This document shows, in pieces, positions 14,863 to 23,103 of a DNA stretch of 26,170 nt. Within the stretch, counting starts at the first letter, position 1. Each line of letters starts with the position of its first letter. The position numbers were made by a program, and so were the translations under genes. The DNA is taken from contig CAYVQU010000066.1 of the NCBI GenBank assembly GCA_964453155.1, positions 1-26,170 of the forward strand, given 5' to 3'. A model generated the notes under the pieces. That model searched no databases, was not told the DNA's origin, and saw nothing but the letters and a program-made list of their open reading frames with translations. Source of the DNA: CAYVQU01 sp964453155 (GTDB lineage Bacteria > Chloroflexota > Anaerolineae > Anaerolineales > UBA11858).

Positions 14863-16260
14863 CTATTTCTTCTTCAGTAAATACAAGGTCCGACCTGTTT
14901 GTTCAATTGGCTCCCGTTGTATGATTTCAAAATATTCAGAAAACGCAGTTTCGAAACCCGTAGGATGATAATCAGGGAAGATATCCTCCCGAGAACTTAA
15001 CAGGATTTTCACCTGGGAATCGTCCTTAGGAACGAACTCAATAATTAGCCACCGAGCTAAAGATGCAAAAAATCGGGCCAACTTTGGCAAGGGGACATTG
15101 TTCGATATTGCTAAATGATGGATTAACGCCAGGGCCATAACCAGGTCAACCGGCCCGCGAGCGCCGAGGGACATGCGCTCAGAATTCGCCCATCCGATGC
15201 CTGGGCTAGGATTTGTGAGGTCATTAACTAAGGGAGTTAGATGTTCTTCTTGGTTAACCTTAACGCGGCGGTAGTTCTTCTCTACTGCAACCGGGTCAAT
15301 ATCCCAGGCAACAGTATCTATTCCGACGTTGGAGGCGGCGCGGCTGAATACACCTTCGTTCGCCCCCAGATCCCAAACGGATTTTGGGTTGGCCTTCGTT
15401 ACCATTTCGGCGACCAGTTTGTTCTTGTTCTCAAATGCGGCGGCCGCGTAGTGATCTAATTTTTCGTAATAATCACCCCATTCGGTTTGGGCTGATTTCC
15501 ACTGTAGTTTTTTTACCCCTTTGGTCAATGAATCAATTAACCCCATCATACTATTCTTGTTCATCTGGCGAGCAGCAGCAGTAGCGCCGATTTCCTGGTC
15601 TGCGTATCGAGTTTGGACCCTGGCATGAATATGAATATGTAGCGACAAAAACAAACTCAAGCGAGTTTTACGCGGTAATAAGCTGCTTACCAAATCTAGT
15701 GGAATCCCATCAATATACACCTGTAATAACTTACTTAAACGGACATCGGTGTAGGCCATCAAGGCCAGAGGTCCCAGAAAATGTTGGCAAAACTGACGAT
15801 AGGCCACCCAGGGCTGCCCTTTAGGATACTTTTCAAAAGAAAGGGTGTCAATTAAGGTGGGTTTTCCTGCTACAAATTGGATGTTGTAAGCGCTACTATC
15901 CTTCAGCCACATTCCCTTTCTCAAGGCCAACCGTTGAATCCGCAAAGTAACCAGGGCCGCATCTTTGAGCTGGCTAAAACACCATTCATAGGGATAAGAG
16001 ATAAAATCCAACTGCTGTGGCGCGATCACTTTGAAGGCACTCTCCGGCTGGGAAACTGGAATATCAACCTCGTCGTGGGGAATTAGCAGTTTTTTCCGCA
16101 CCAATGCTTCATAGAGCCCGGTGTCCATTAACTGGTGATAGTGGGAGGCATATTGGTGATTAATTTGCCGATATATTTTCTCGCCTTGCATGAACAGAAA
16201 ACCATTCGGGTCTCGAAAGGATGCTGGTAAAGCTTGGGCAGCGTTTGGGGTTTTATTCAT
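14863..16260 (-). CDS. Class I SAM-dependent methyltransferase with kinase-like N-terminal half
   Basis: From the ATG at 16260 the protein has 465 residues. The C-terminal half (about 260-465) is a class I methyltransferase: motif I VWDLGANEGVFSR (295-307), AWDIDP (318-323) and a VMALALIHHLA strand (374-384). The N-terminal half holds LKDSSAYNIQF followed by GKPTLIDTLSF, i.e. D121-x4-N126 and D138, the spacing seen in kinase-fold catalytic loops and in NoeA-type methyltransferases of polysaccharide clusters. The start at 16260 overlaps the upstream gene by eight bases and has a GAGGG upstream; the longer frame to 16281 has no ribosome-binding site. The acceptor is unknown, but pairing with a small membrane protein and facing a surface sulfatase-like enzyme suggests envelope glycan or lipid modification. 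Confidence 0.75.
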   Translation of the reverse strand: MNKTPNAAQALPASFRDPNGFLFMQGEKIYRQINHQYASHYHQLMDTGLYEALVRKKLLIPHDEVDIPVSQPESAFKVIAPQQLDFISYPYEWCFSQLKDAALVTLRIQRLALRKGMWLKDSSAYNIQFVAGKPTLIDTLSFEKYPKGQPWVAYRQFCQHFLGPLALMAYTDVRLSKLLQVYIDGIPLDLVSSLLPRKTRLSLFLSLHIHIHARVQTRYADQEIGATAAARQMNKNSMMGLIDSLTKGVKKLQWKSAQTEWGDYYEKLDHYAAAAFENKNKLVAEMVTKANPKSVWDLGANEGVFSRAASNVGIDTVAWDIDPVAVEKNYRRVKVNQEEHLTPLVNDLTNPSPGIGWANSERMSLGARGPVDLVMALALIHHLAISNNVPLPKLARFFASLARWLIIEFVPKDDSQVKILLSSREDIFPDYHPTGFETAFSEYFEIIQREPIEQTGRTLYLLKKK

Positions 16261-16465
16261 CCAAATCGTCGCCCTCTTCATTCTGGTCTAAAGTATCCTT
16301 ACCAAAAAACGATTTAATCTTACTCCAGGATGAACGCAGCACAAACAGAGCCCCCAAACCGCTGGCAATAAGAAGTTGTAACAAAAAACTACCGGATCCG
16401 GGATCCAAATAGAGTTGATTGTTTTCCAAGGCAGAACGAAACAGACCAAACATGAATTGCGACAT
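16253..16465 (-). CDS. Small membrane protein with YLDPGSGS motif
   Basis: A 70-residue protein with a short N-terminal segment, the motif YLDPGSGSFLLQLLIA, a single membrane helix, a basic stretch (LRSSWSKIKSFFG) and an acidic tail. The YLDPGSGS...helix...basic layout is familiar from small uncharacterised proteins next to envelope glycan genes; no function is known. The ATG at 16465 has CGGAG seven bases upstream and fits better than the open frame to 16504. Its 3' end overlaps the methyltransferase start by eight bases, so the two are translationally coupled. Confidence 0.7.
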   Translation of the reverse strand: MSQFMFGLFRSALENNQLYLDPGSGSFLLQLLIASGLGALFVLRSSWSKIKSFFGKDTLDQNEEGDDLDE

Positions 16466-16503
16466 AAATATCTCCGCGCGAAAATTAAATTTAAATTCGA
16501 CCA

Positions 16504-16509
16504 ATTATA
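16504..16509 (-). promoter_or_regulatory. -10 box of the small membrane protein-methyltransferase operon
   Basis: A consensus TATAAT on the minus strand lies 38 bases before the ATG at 16465, leaving a leader of about 32 bases that contains the Shine-Dalgarno. The -35 region is weak. Confidence 0.45.
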
Positions 16510-16561
16510 CTTGAAATGCGCACTGGATGAACCAATTTACCCCATTTTTGAGCAATGCGGC

Positions 16562-16921
16562 TTACAAGAACCGCTGAATTTCAATCAGGTACCCATTCGG
16601 GTCCCGCAGAAAAGTGTGATAAATATTGTATTTGGGGTTGATCTCCGGAGGTTTTTCAAACGCAACCCCCTTATCTCTTAGGGCCGCATACCACCCATCC
16701 ACATCAGAGGTCACAATCGTAAAAATAACGTTGGATTTATCCCTAGGGATCTGGGCCCGTTCGCAAAAACCAATTAATGCCGCCTCTGCAATCTGGTAGA
16801 TTCGACAGGTTCCCTGGTCGATAGTGAGTGAGAACCCCATGATTTCTTCATAAAATTGAGCCGTCTTGGCGAGATCGGCGGTGTACAGAAAGGTGATTTG
16901 GCTATCAATAGGCAGGTTCAT
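16562..16921 (-). CDS. VOC-superfamily (glyoxalase/bleomycin-resistance-like) protein
   Basis: The 119-residue protein is a single vicinal-oxygen-chelate domain with the usual two beta-alpha-beta-beta-beta modules: ITFLYTADLAKTAQFYEEIMGF at the start, VTSDVDGWYAALRDKGV in the middle and FLRDPNGYLIEIQRFL at the end (family pattern DPxGxxIEL). The C-terminal glutamate (E115) is a typical metal ligand. Members include glyoxalases, dioxygenases and antibiotic-binding proteins; a specific activity cannot be assigned. It lies two bases after the stop of the Mrr-like gene and is probably co-transcribed with it. Confidence 0.85.
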   Translation of the reverse strand: MNLPIDSQITFLYTADLAKTAQFYEEIMGFSLTIDQGTCRIYQIAEAALIGFCERAQIPRDKSNVIFTIVTSDVDGWYAALRDKGVAFEKPPEINPKYNIYHTFLRDPNGYLIEIQRFL

Positions 16922-16923
16922 GG

Positions 16924-17466
16924 TTATTTATCTCTGTTGGGGTTGGGGCGATGGATCAAACCAAGCAATCCTTTTCCGACCGATTTCCCTTTTCTTTTGG
17001 CAATCATTTCGGAAAAATTTTGTTTAGCAAGGACATGTAATTTTGCAAATTGAGTACGATCAATGAGAGTCATCGGTTTATAAATTCCGCGATTATAGCT
17101 GATTTGTTTATCTGTAAAAAAGCCCATTGTAACAATACAAACCTCGCCAAATTTGCGGTCTTCAGTCAGCTCGAAAAACTCACGCAACGAATTGGCCGGA
17201 ATTGGATCGGAACCACTGTAGATCCTGAATATACTCTTGTTTTTTTTGTTCTTGCTGTTTTTGGGGACTGTAATCAGTTGGGTAACCCGCCCCTTTGAAC
17301 GCGCGGTTGTTGTTTCCTTGCCATTGAACTCCAATACCCACTGGACAAACAATGAAAACTGCTCACCCCATAATAATTCAACTTCATCCTTGGGAAGATG
17401 CATAAAACTGGATGAGTACCGATAATAATCAGCCTGGGATAATTGACCCCATTTCAACTTAGACAT
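16924..17466 (-). CDS. Mrr-like (restriction endonuclease-fold) protein, uncertain
   Basis: From the ATG at 17466 the protein is 180 residues, basic, with no membrane segment. The stretch SIFRIYSGSDPIPANSLREF (78-97) followed by VCIVTMGFFTDKQI (109-122) and PMTLIDRTQFAKL (131-143) follows the order of the core of Mrr-type nucleases (QxK strand, TTGxFT, LIDGxxL). The expected QxK is replaced by FRIY and no clear catalytic Asp is seen, so it may be inactive or a divergent DNA-binding protein. An upstream in-frame GTG at 17475 is a possible alternative start. It heads a two-gene operon with the VOC protein. No methyltransferase partner is adjacent. Confidence 0.5.
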   Translation of the reverse strand: MSKLKWGQLSQADYYRYSSSFMHLPKDEVELLWGEQFSLFVQWVLEFNGKETTTARSKGRVTQLITVPKNSKNKKNKSIFRIYSGSDPIPANSLREFFELTEDRKFGEVCIVTMGFFTDKQISYNRGIYKPMTLIDRTQFAKLHVLAKQNFSEMIAKRKGKSVGKGLLGLIHRPNPNRDK

Positions 17467-17589
17467 AATCTTCACACCAAAACAAAATTTTTTTATTCAT
17501 CAGCAGCGTGATTCTGGACAGATTTCAACAAAGACCTTTAACTTAGTCCGTAATCATAATATGAACTCGGTAAAAAATCCACATCCAAC

Positions 17590-20500
17590 CTATTCTGACA
17601 GACTTGCAGCGATCAAATTAATCGGATGGATTACGTGCTTGGCAGTTCCGTCTTTGATTTGAGCCTGGCAAGACACGCCGGCGGCCGCGACGATCGTGTT
17701 CTGATTTGCCTGGCGAATAGTTGGAAACAGAGCCAGCTCTCCGATTTGCAGCGAAACATTGAAATGTTCAGCTTCATAACCAAAAGCCCCGGCCATACCA
17801 CAACAACCGGCCGTTATTACCTCAACTTCAAATCCATATTGTTCCAGCAAACCGGCCGTCGCTGCCACCCCGGTGGGGTGTCCATCGTCAGCTGGTGGCC
17901 GGGCTTTCTGGTAACAATGCCCATGCAGTAAGATTTGTAATTGGGCCTCTTGGATTTTTGGGTGTAACCGGCGCTTCTTTGGTTGCCGGAGCAAAAATTC
18001 ATCGATCATCCAAGCTCGGTTGGCAATCGCAAGGGCTTGGGGATCATTCGGGAAAAAATCAAGATACTCATCACTGAAGGTGTAGATTTCGGAGGGTTCA
18101 ATCCCCACAATGGGCATGCTCCCTTCCGGATCCAAAGCCTGGATAGCGTCAATTACTGAGCGCGCCTGTTTTCGAGCCGATTTCAAGAAACCTTTGGATA
18201 TCAATGTTCGACCAGCCCCGCCTTGTACTGGAATTACAACGGGTCGAAATCCGGCCGCGATTAAGGTTTTTAGCGCGGCTACCCCTGTTTCGGGATGATT
18301 GTATTTTGTGAAATCATCCAGCAAAAATAGCACCGGTAGTGCCGTTATGGTGCTAGTGGAATGGTCAAGGGAATCGATCGCCCGAATCTCACGCTCTAGT
18401 TGACCGTGATCCGCAAAGATCGGGAATTTCCGCTCTGGCGCGAAACCCAAGAGGCCCGCAAATCCAGACCAGATGACTTTCTGCTGCAGCCCCCAGTTAA
18501 TCAGACGCCTCAGCGGCGTGCCCACACGAGCTATTCCACCAAAATAACCAAAAAAATAATCCCGCAGTTTACGACGCCGGCTTCGATAGTAATGGGCGCT
18601 GAATTCATATTTCAACTTGGCCATATCCACCGCGGAAGGACATTCAGATTTACACCCCTTACAAGCCAGACACAACTCAAGGGCAGAGAAAACCTCGTCT
18701 TCGGTTATGAGCGCATTTTGTTCAGACTGCTCACTACCCACCCCCCATTCCCCACGATCCATTCCACTAATCAAGGTGCGCAATAAGTTGGCCCTCCCCC
18801 GAGTGCTATGAAATTCCTCACGCGTGGCCTGAAACGACGGACACATCACCCCACCATCTTTTCGGCAAACGCCGGCCCCATTACACATTTCGATCGCATT
18901 CACCAATGAAATTTGACGCTCGAAACTCATTATGGGCTGCCAGGCTGCGGAATCGTAATCAGCACCATAACGGAGGTTTTGATCCATTGGTGGTGGATCA
19001 ATGATCTTGCCGGGGTTGAGAATGCCGCGAGGGTCTGCGGCCTGTTTTAGCAATCGGTGAGCCGTCATAATTTCGGGGCCATAGGCCTTTTCGAGCCATT
19101 CTGAGCGGGCTAACCCATCTCCATGCTCCCCACTGACTGCCCCACCATACTTCAGACCGACGTCGATGGTCCCAGTCGCAATCGCCCGCATGACCTGGAT
19201 ATCGCGCGCTGTTCGTAAATCCAATATCGGACGGATGTGCAGGCAACCGGCTGAGGCATGGGCATAATAGGCCGGTTCAACACCCTGCTCACTGCAAATC
19301 TGGTTGACGGCGCGCACGAAATCTCCCAATTTTTCCACGGGGACAGCTACATCTTCAATAAATGGAATGGGTTGCGCATTCCCAGGTTTTGACATCAACA
19401 ACCCCAGCCCCACCTTGCGCACTTTCCAAATTCGAGCTTGTGCCGCGGGGGTAGCCGCGATATAAGTTTGGGTTCCCAACAGGTGTATTTTCTTTTCTAA
19501 CTCGGCCTCTGAAGCCCCAGCAAATTCAACCACCAACAGCGCGGCTGGATCCGTCTCCCCGGGCGGAAGAAAATCTATTAATTGGGCATAAGCGGGGACC
19601 GCCCGCGCCAAATGCACGATCCGTTGAGTAATCAATTCAACAGCCGAAGGACCAAATTCGAGTAAACGGGGAGTATCGTCACAGGCGGCCGCGATCGACT
19701 CATAAGCCAGAACGCCCAAAATCGTATGTTTGGGCTTGCGCACCAGATTCACCTGCGCGGTCCGGATCACCCCCAAGGTCCCCTCGGCCCCCGCAAATAA
19801 CGGTGCCAAATTGAGATGCCCGGGCCGGATCGGCGGATACTGACCATTCCCCGCTCTCCAATCTTCATTCCACTGCGGTGGTTTGGTCGCCGACCACGGC
19901 AATAAATAATTTAGGCTGTACCCGGAAGCCCGGCGCCACACCTGAGCCCATTTTTCTTGAATAACAGCAGCATAATCAGCACGGATATCTAGTGCGGTTC
20001 GGTACAGGGCAGCATGCGCGCTGTTCTGGGCAGGATTATGGGCATAATCAGCAGCTTCCTTGAGAGAAATTTCATTGAAGGTAGCCTGAGTACCATCCCC
20101 CAAAACGATTTCGGCTGACAAGATATGGTCTGCTGACATCCCATATTGGATCGAATGCGCCCCGGTAGCATTGTTGCTCACTGCGCCACCGATTGTGGCC
20201 CGTTCCGATGAGGCCGGGTCTGGGCCGAATTGCAGACCGTACTGCCCGACCGTAGCATTGAAATTGTCGAGGACCAATCCCGGTTGGACGGTGGCCGTTT
20301 GGGCTTCAGGGTTTATCTCAAGAACTTGATTCAGATAACGAGAACAGTCAAAGATCACCCCCTGCCCCACCGTTTTCCCCCCCAAACCAGAGCCAGACCC
20401 ACGAGCAATAATAGGAATTTCATATTGGGCAGCAATTTCGACGACGGCATTGAGATGGTCTGCAGTGCGCGGAAAAGCCACCCCCAATGGCATCATCTGG

Positions 20501-20610
20501 TATAGAGAAGCATCGGTGCTGTACAAGGTCCGGGAAACTGTGTCGGTGCGGACTTCCAGGCCGGCAGCCTGGAGGGTGTGTAAAAATTCAGGGGGCAAGG
20601 TTGAGGTCAT
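17590..20610 (-). CDS. FAD-binding and Fe-S oxidoreductase, YdiJ-type (D-2-hydroxyacid dehydrogenase family)
   Basis: The 1006-residue protein fuses a GlcD-like FAD domain (about 1-540; PIIARGSGSGLGGKTVGQG and ATIGGAVSNNATGAHS are the FAD-binding blocks) with a GlpC-like Fe-S and CCG-domain region. Cysteine motifs are CNGAGVCRKDGGVMCP (about 574-590), CLACKGCKSECP (about 643-655), GHCYQKA (about 893) and AGCCGMAG (about 934). Length and order match YdiJ, reported to oxidise D-2-hydroxyglutarate, and related D-lactate dehydrogenases; electrons would pass through the Fe-S clusters to a quinone or flavoprotein. It stands alone, divergent from an HTH-CBS regulator. The ATG at 20610 has no good Shine-Dalgarno, so the start is likely but not certain. 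Confidence 0.88.
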   Translation of the reverse strand: MTSTLPPEFLHTLQAAGLEVRTDTVSRTLYSTDASLYQMMPLGVAFPRTADHLNAVVEIAAQYEIPIIARGSGSGLGGKTVGQGVIFDCSRYLNQVLEINPEAQTATVQPGLVLDNFNATVGQYGLQFGPDPASSERATIGGAVSNNATGAHSIQYGMSADHILSAEIVLGDGTQATFNEISLKEAADYAHNPAQNSAHAALYRTALDIRADYAAVIQEKWAQVWRRASGYSLNYLLPWSATKPPQWNEDWRAGNGQYPPIRPGHLNLAPLFAGAEGTLGVIRTAQVNLVRKPKHTILGVLAYESIAAACDDTPRLLEFGPSAVELITQRIVHLARAVPAYAQLIDFLPPGETDPAALLVVEFAGASEAELEKKIHLLGTQTYIAATPAAQARIWKVRKVGLGLLMSKPGNAQPIPFIEDVAVPVEKLGDFVRAVNQICSEQGVEPAYYAHASAGCLHIRPILDLRTARDIQVMRAIATGTIDVGLKYGGAVSGEHGDGLARSEWLEKAYGPEIMTAHRLLKQAADPRGILNPGKIIDPPPMDQNLRYGADYDSAAWQPIMSFERQISLVNAIEMCNGAGVCRKDGGVMCPSFQATREEFHSTRGRANLLRTLISGMDRGEWGVGSEQSEQNALITEDEVFSALELCLACKGCKSECPSAVDMAKLKYEFSAHYYRSRRRKLRDYFFGYFGGIARVGTPLRRLINWGLQQKVIWSGFAGLLGFAPERKFPIFADHGQLEREIRAIDSLDHSTSTITALPVLFLLDDFTKYNHPETGVAALKTLIAAGFRPVVIPVQGGAGRTLISKGFLKSARKQARSVIDAIQALDPEGSMPIVGIEPSEIYTFSDEYLDFFPNDPQALAIANRAWMIDEFLLRQPKKRRLHPKIQEAQLQILLHGHCYQKARPPADDGHPTGVAATAGLLEQYGFEVEVITAGCCGMAGAFGYEAEHFNVSLQIGELALFPTIRQANQNTIVAAAGVSCQAQIKDGTAKHVIHPINLIAASLSE

Positions 20611-20725
20611 AGGAAGTAAACTTTTTCTCGTGAAATTAGGAAAGTGAATGATGCGATTTTACCCTATTCGTTTGATTTCGCAGAGATACTCACCGAACTC
20701 TGCCCTCGCACACCCAAATTCAACA

Positions 20726-20754
20726 TTGACTTACGCTAGCAAAAACGCTATAAT
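20726..20754 (+). promoter_or_regulatory. Strong sigma-70-type promoter of the HTH-CBS gene
   Basis: TTGACT (20726-20731) and TATAAT (20749-20754) are exactly 17 bases apart, the best promoter in the window. Transcription would start near 20761, giving a leader of about 42 bases. An operator-like sequence fills the spacer. Confidence 0.8.
20731..20744. promoter_or_regulatory. Operator-like half-degenerate copy in the promoter spacer
   Basis: TTACGCTAGCAAAA matches 12 of 14 positions of the perfect palindrome at 20767-20780, and the first ten bases are identical. It lies between -35 and -10, where a bound protein would block RNA polymerase. Confidence 0.55.
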
Positions 20755-20766
20755 TGAAGAGTAAAT

Positions 20767-20780
20767 TTACGCTAGCGTAA
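20767..20780. promoter_or_regulatory. Palindromic operator TTACGCTAGCGTAA
   Basis: A perfect 14-bp dyad just after the predicted transcription start, 36 bp from the related copy in the promoter spacer. A homodimeric regulator is expected to bind it; the HTH-CBS protein encoded next is an obvious candidate, a TetR-type protein encoded elsewhere another. Confidence 0.65.
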
Positions 20781-20802
20781 GAACTAGTGTTTGGAGATCA
20801 AT

Positions 20803-21672
20803 ATGAACCTCAACCCTGAATGGATCACCACTCAAAAAGCTGCTGAAAAACTCGGTGTGACCACAGCCCGTATTCGCCAGATGGTGGCGGCTGGTCAACT
20901 TACTGGGCAAAAAACCGGCGGCAAGTATCGCGGCCAATGGCAGATTAATGCCAGCGAGGTCGCCCGAATTGTTCACCAAAAAGGAGTATCTGGAATTATG
21001 CGTGTCAAGAGTCGAATGACCCCCTCCCCTATCGTTGCTTCACCGAAAACCAATTACAACGAAGCCCTGCGGCTGATGCAGCAAAATAATATTAAAAATT
21101 TACCAGTGGTCGCGGCTGATGGCAAATTGGTCGGTATCGTCACTCAAGGCGATATGCTCAAAGCCGAACCATCTCCAGTCACCACCCTGAGTATGTACGA
21201 AATGGCCTCCCTCCTTGAGAAGGTCACCATGGACAAAATCATGTCCAGCCCGGTGTTGGCCATCGACGAAGAATGCAGCATCACCAATGCCGCCAATTTC
21301 ATGCTCGAAAATGATGTCGAATGCCTGCCAGTAGTTGCTGGGGATGAATTAGTGGGGATCATTACCGAAACGGATATCTTCAAGAACTTCGTAGAAGTCA
21401 CCGGCGGCGGTAAACCCGGGACCCACATTGAAGCCCGCCTCCCTGATGAGGTCGGCACCCTGGCTCCGTTCATTCAAGCCGTCACAAACGCCGGTAGTTA
21501 TATTGTTTCGGTGGCAATCGCCTACGAAGAAGGTGGCGACTTTGGCCTGATCGATGTCAAAGAGCGCGGCGGTGATCCTGACAAAATCCGAGTTGAGATC
21601 GAAAAACTAGGATTTGCCAAGAATCTCAAGTTCCGCCCCAGTGGTCAGGACCAAATTATAAAATTAGGATAA
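20803..21672 (+). CDS. HTH-tandem CBS domain regulator (possible C-terminal ACT-like domain)
   Basis: The 289-residue protein starts with an excisionase/MerR-like helix-turn-helix (TTQKAAEKLGVTTARIRQMV...GQWQINASEVARI, about 8-56). Two CBS domains follow (about 66-120, MTPSPIVASP...LVGIVTQGDML; about 138-195, IMSSPVLAID...LVGIITETDIF), then an ACT-like part (about 205-260, beginning HIEARLPDEVGTLAPF). CBS pairs bind adenine nucleotides, so this is probably an energy- or ligand-sensing transcription factor. The ATG at 20803 follows GGAG by six bases; an in-frame TTG at 20791 is less likely. The double operator in its promoter suggests autoregulation, and it may control the divergent YdiJ-type gene. 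A terminator follows. Confidence 0.82.
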   Translation: MNLNPEWITTQKAAEKLGVTTARIRQMVAAGQLTGQKTGGKYRGQWQINASEVARIVHQKGVSGIMRVKSRMTPSPIVASPKTNYNEALRLMQQNNIKNLPVVAADGKLVGIVTQGDMLKAEPSPVTTLSMYEMASLLEKVTMDKIMSSPVLAIDEECSITNAANFMLENDVECLPVVAGDELVGIITETDIFKNFVEVTGGGKPGTHIEARLPDEVGTLAPFIQAVTNAGSYIVSVAIAYEEGGDFGLIDVKERGGDPDKIRVEIEKLGFAKNLKFRPSGQDQIIKLG

Positions 21673-21700
21673 AAACCCAAACTTCTTCAACGTTTAGTTA

Positions 21701-21725
21701 ACGGGCCGTCAGATTGACTGCCCGT
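21701..21725 (+). terminator. Rho-independent terminator after the HTH-CBS gene
   Basis: The stem ACGGGCCGTCA / TGACTGCCCGT (11 bp with one mismatch, loop GAT) is followed by TTTTTATTT, 28 bases after the stop codon. Confidence 0.85.
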
Positions 21726-21845
21726 TTTTATTTCCAAAATCAGGAATTCTTCACGATTTCTTTATGACATCTATTCTAGAGCAAACCCTGAGGTTATAGT
21801 ACAATCCTCCAATCACCTACAAAAATAGATATTACCGAGGCAAAA

Positions 21846-23060
21846 ATGAAAATCAGTCGTTATGCCCAATCCATCGCCGGGTCACCAACCCTGGCCTTAA
21901 ACGAAAAAGCCAAGGCCTTAGCCGCGCAAGGCAAGCCAGTTATTAACCTAACTGTGGGAGAGCCTAAAAATGAAACCCCCCTGGCCGCAGTTGAGCAGGC
22001 CGTAGCGGCTTTGCAGACCCGCCAGATAAAATATACTGCCACCGGGGGCATCCCACCCCTCAAGCAAGCTGTGGCGCAATATACCCAATCCTATTATGGC
22101 CGGACGCCTTCTCCAAAGAATATCCTGATTACTGTTGGGGCCAAGCAATCCTTGGTCAACGCCCTGTGTGTTACGGTCGATCCGGGTGATGAAGTCATTC
22201 TTTTGGCCCCCTATTGGGTCAGCTACCCTGAAATGACCAAAATCGTCCATGGCAAAGTTGTGACTGTGGCTCCGCCAGCTGGAGCCCTGCAACCATCTTT
22301 GGATGACATCCAGGCAGCCGTAACTACCCGAACCAAAGTTATCATCCTTAATAATCCTAATAATCCCAGTGGAGTGGTGTTCAGCCCTGACTTGGTTGCG
22401 GGACTGGTCGAGTATTGCGAGGCTAATGAGATTTTCATCATCATGGATGATATATATCACCAATTGGTCTACGGGGATACCCCTTGGGTGCCGGGCTACC
22501 AGTTCACGGAGCAGGATATCAATTCATCTTACATTATTGTGATCAATGGGATCTCAAAAACGTACGGCATGACGGGGTTCCGGATCGGTTGGGTGATTGC
22601 TGCCGAAGCCTTAATCAGCCAAATGATCAAATTCCAGGCCCAAATCACCTCGGGGGTTTCAGTGGTTACCCAAGAAGCCGCTCTCGGCGCGCTGAATGAA
22701 GCCCAGGCTGAGGTAGACGAACTGCGGGACTTTATTAAAGCCAACCGTGATATTGTGATGTATGGGTTGTGTACGCTTGAAGATGTCCCCTGTGTGGAAC
22801 CAGAAGGTGCTTTTTACTGCCTCCCCGATTTCAGCTATTACAACCCCGACTCATTGGCCCTCGCAGATTTCTTACTCGAAAAAGCGTTTGTTGCTGTGGT
22901 ACCTGGGGCCGCATTCGGGATGGAAGGACATATCCGCATCAGCTACGCCGGCGATCCCGAAGAAATTGCGGAGGGTATTCGCCGGATTCGTTGGGCCTTA
23001 GATCCTGACTCGCCCCCCGAGATCACCCTGGGTGATCAAAAAGTCGTCCGAGATTGGTAA
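21846..23060 (+). CDS. Pyridoxal-phosphate aminotransferase, class I/II (AspC-like)
   Basis: The 404-residue fold-type I aminotransferase has the PLP lysine in NGISKTYGMTGFRIGW (K238, with R246 also in the block), NNPNNPSG (169-176), the DDIY segment (201-204) that contacts the cofactor ring, and a C-terminal HIRISYAG with the carboxylate-binding arginine. It resembles the aspartate/prephenate aminotransferases of the I-gamma group; the amino donor cannot be fixed from sequence. GAGG stands five bases before the ATG. A possible -10 (TATAGT or TACAAT) overlaps at 21795-21805. It is a single-gene unit ended by a strong hairpin shared with the convergent methyltransferase. Confidence 0.92.
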   Translation: MKISRYAQSIAGSPTLALNEKAKALAAQGKPVINLTVGEPKNETPLAAVEQAVAALQTRQIKYTATGGIPPLKQAVAQYTQSYYGRTPSPKNILITVGAKQSLVNALCVTVDPGDEVILLAPYWVSYPEMTKIVHGKVVTVAPPAGALQPSLDDIQAAVTTRTKVIILNNPNNPSGVVFSPDLVAGLVEYCEANEIFIIMDDIYHQLVYGDTPWVPGYQFTEQDINSSYIIVINGISKTYGMTGFRIGWVIAAEALISQMIKFQAQITSGVSVVTQEAALGALNEAQAEVDELRDFIKANRDIVMYGLCTLEDVPCVEPEGAFYCLPDFSYYNPDSLALADFLLEKAFVAVVPGAAFGMEGHIRISYAGDPEEIAEGIRRIRWALDPDSPPEITLGDQKVVRDW

Positions 23061-23064
23061 ATCC

Positions 23065-23097
23065 AGACCTGGAAGGTTTTGAAAACCTTCCAGGTCT
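23065..23097. terminator. Bidirectional terminator between convergent genes
   Basis: A near-perfect palindrome (AGACCTGGAAGGTTTT at 23065-23080 with its complement at 23082-23097) lies between two convergent stops. A CTTCTTTT tract follows on the plus side. Confidence 0.8.
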
Positions 23098-23103
23098 CTT
23101 CTT

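Noticed and set aside
16562..17466. The Mrr-like and VOC pair as a defence system
   Set aside because: No methyltransferase, specificity subunit, helicase or toxin is adjacent and the expected catalytic residues are not visible.
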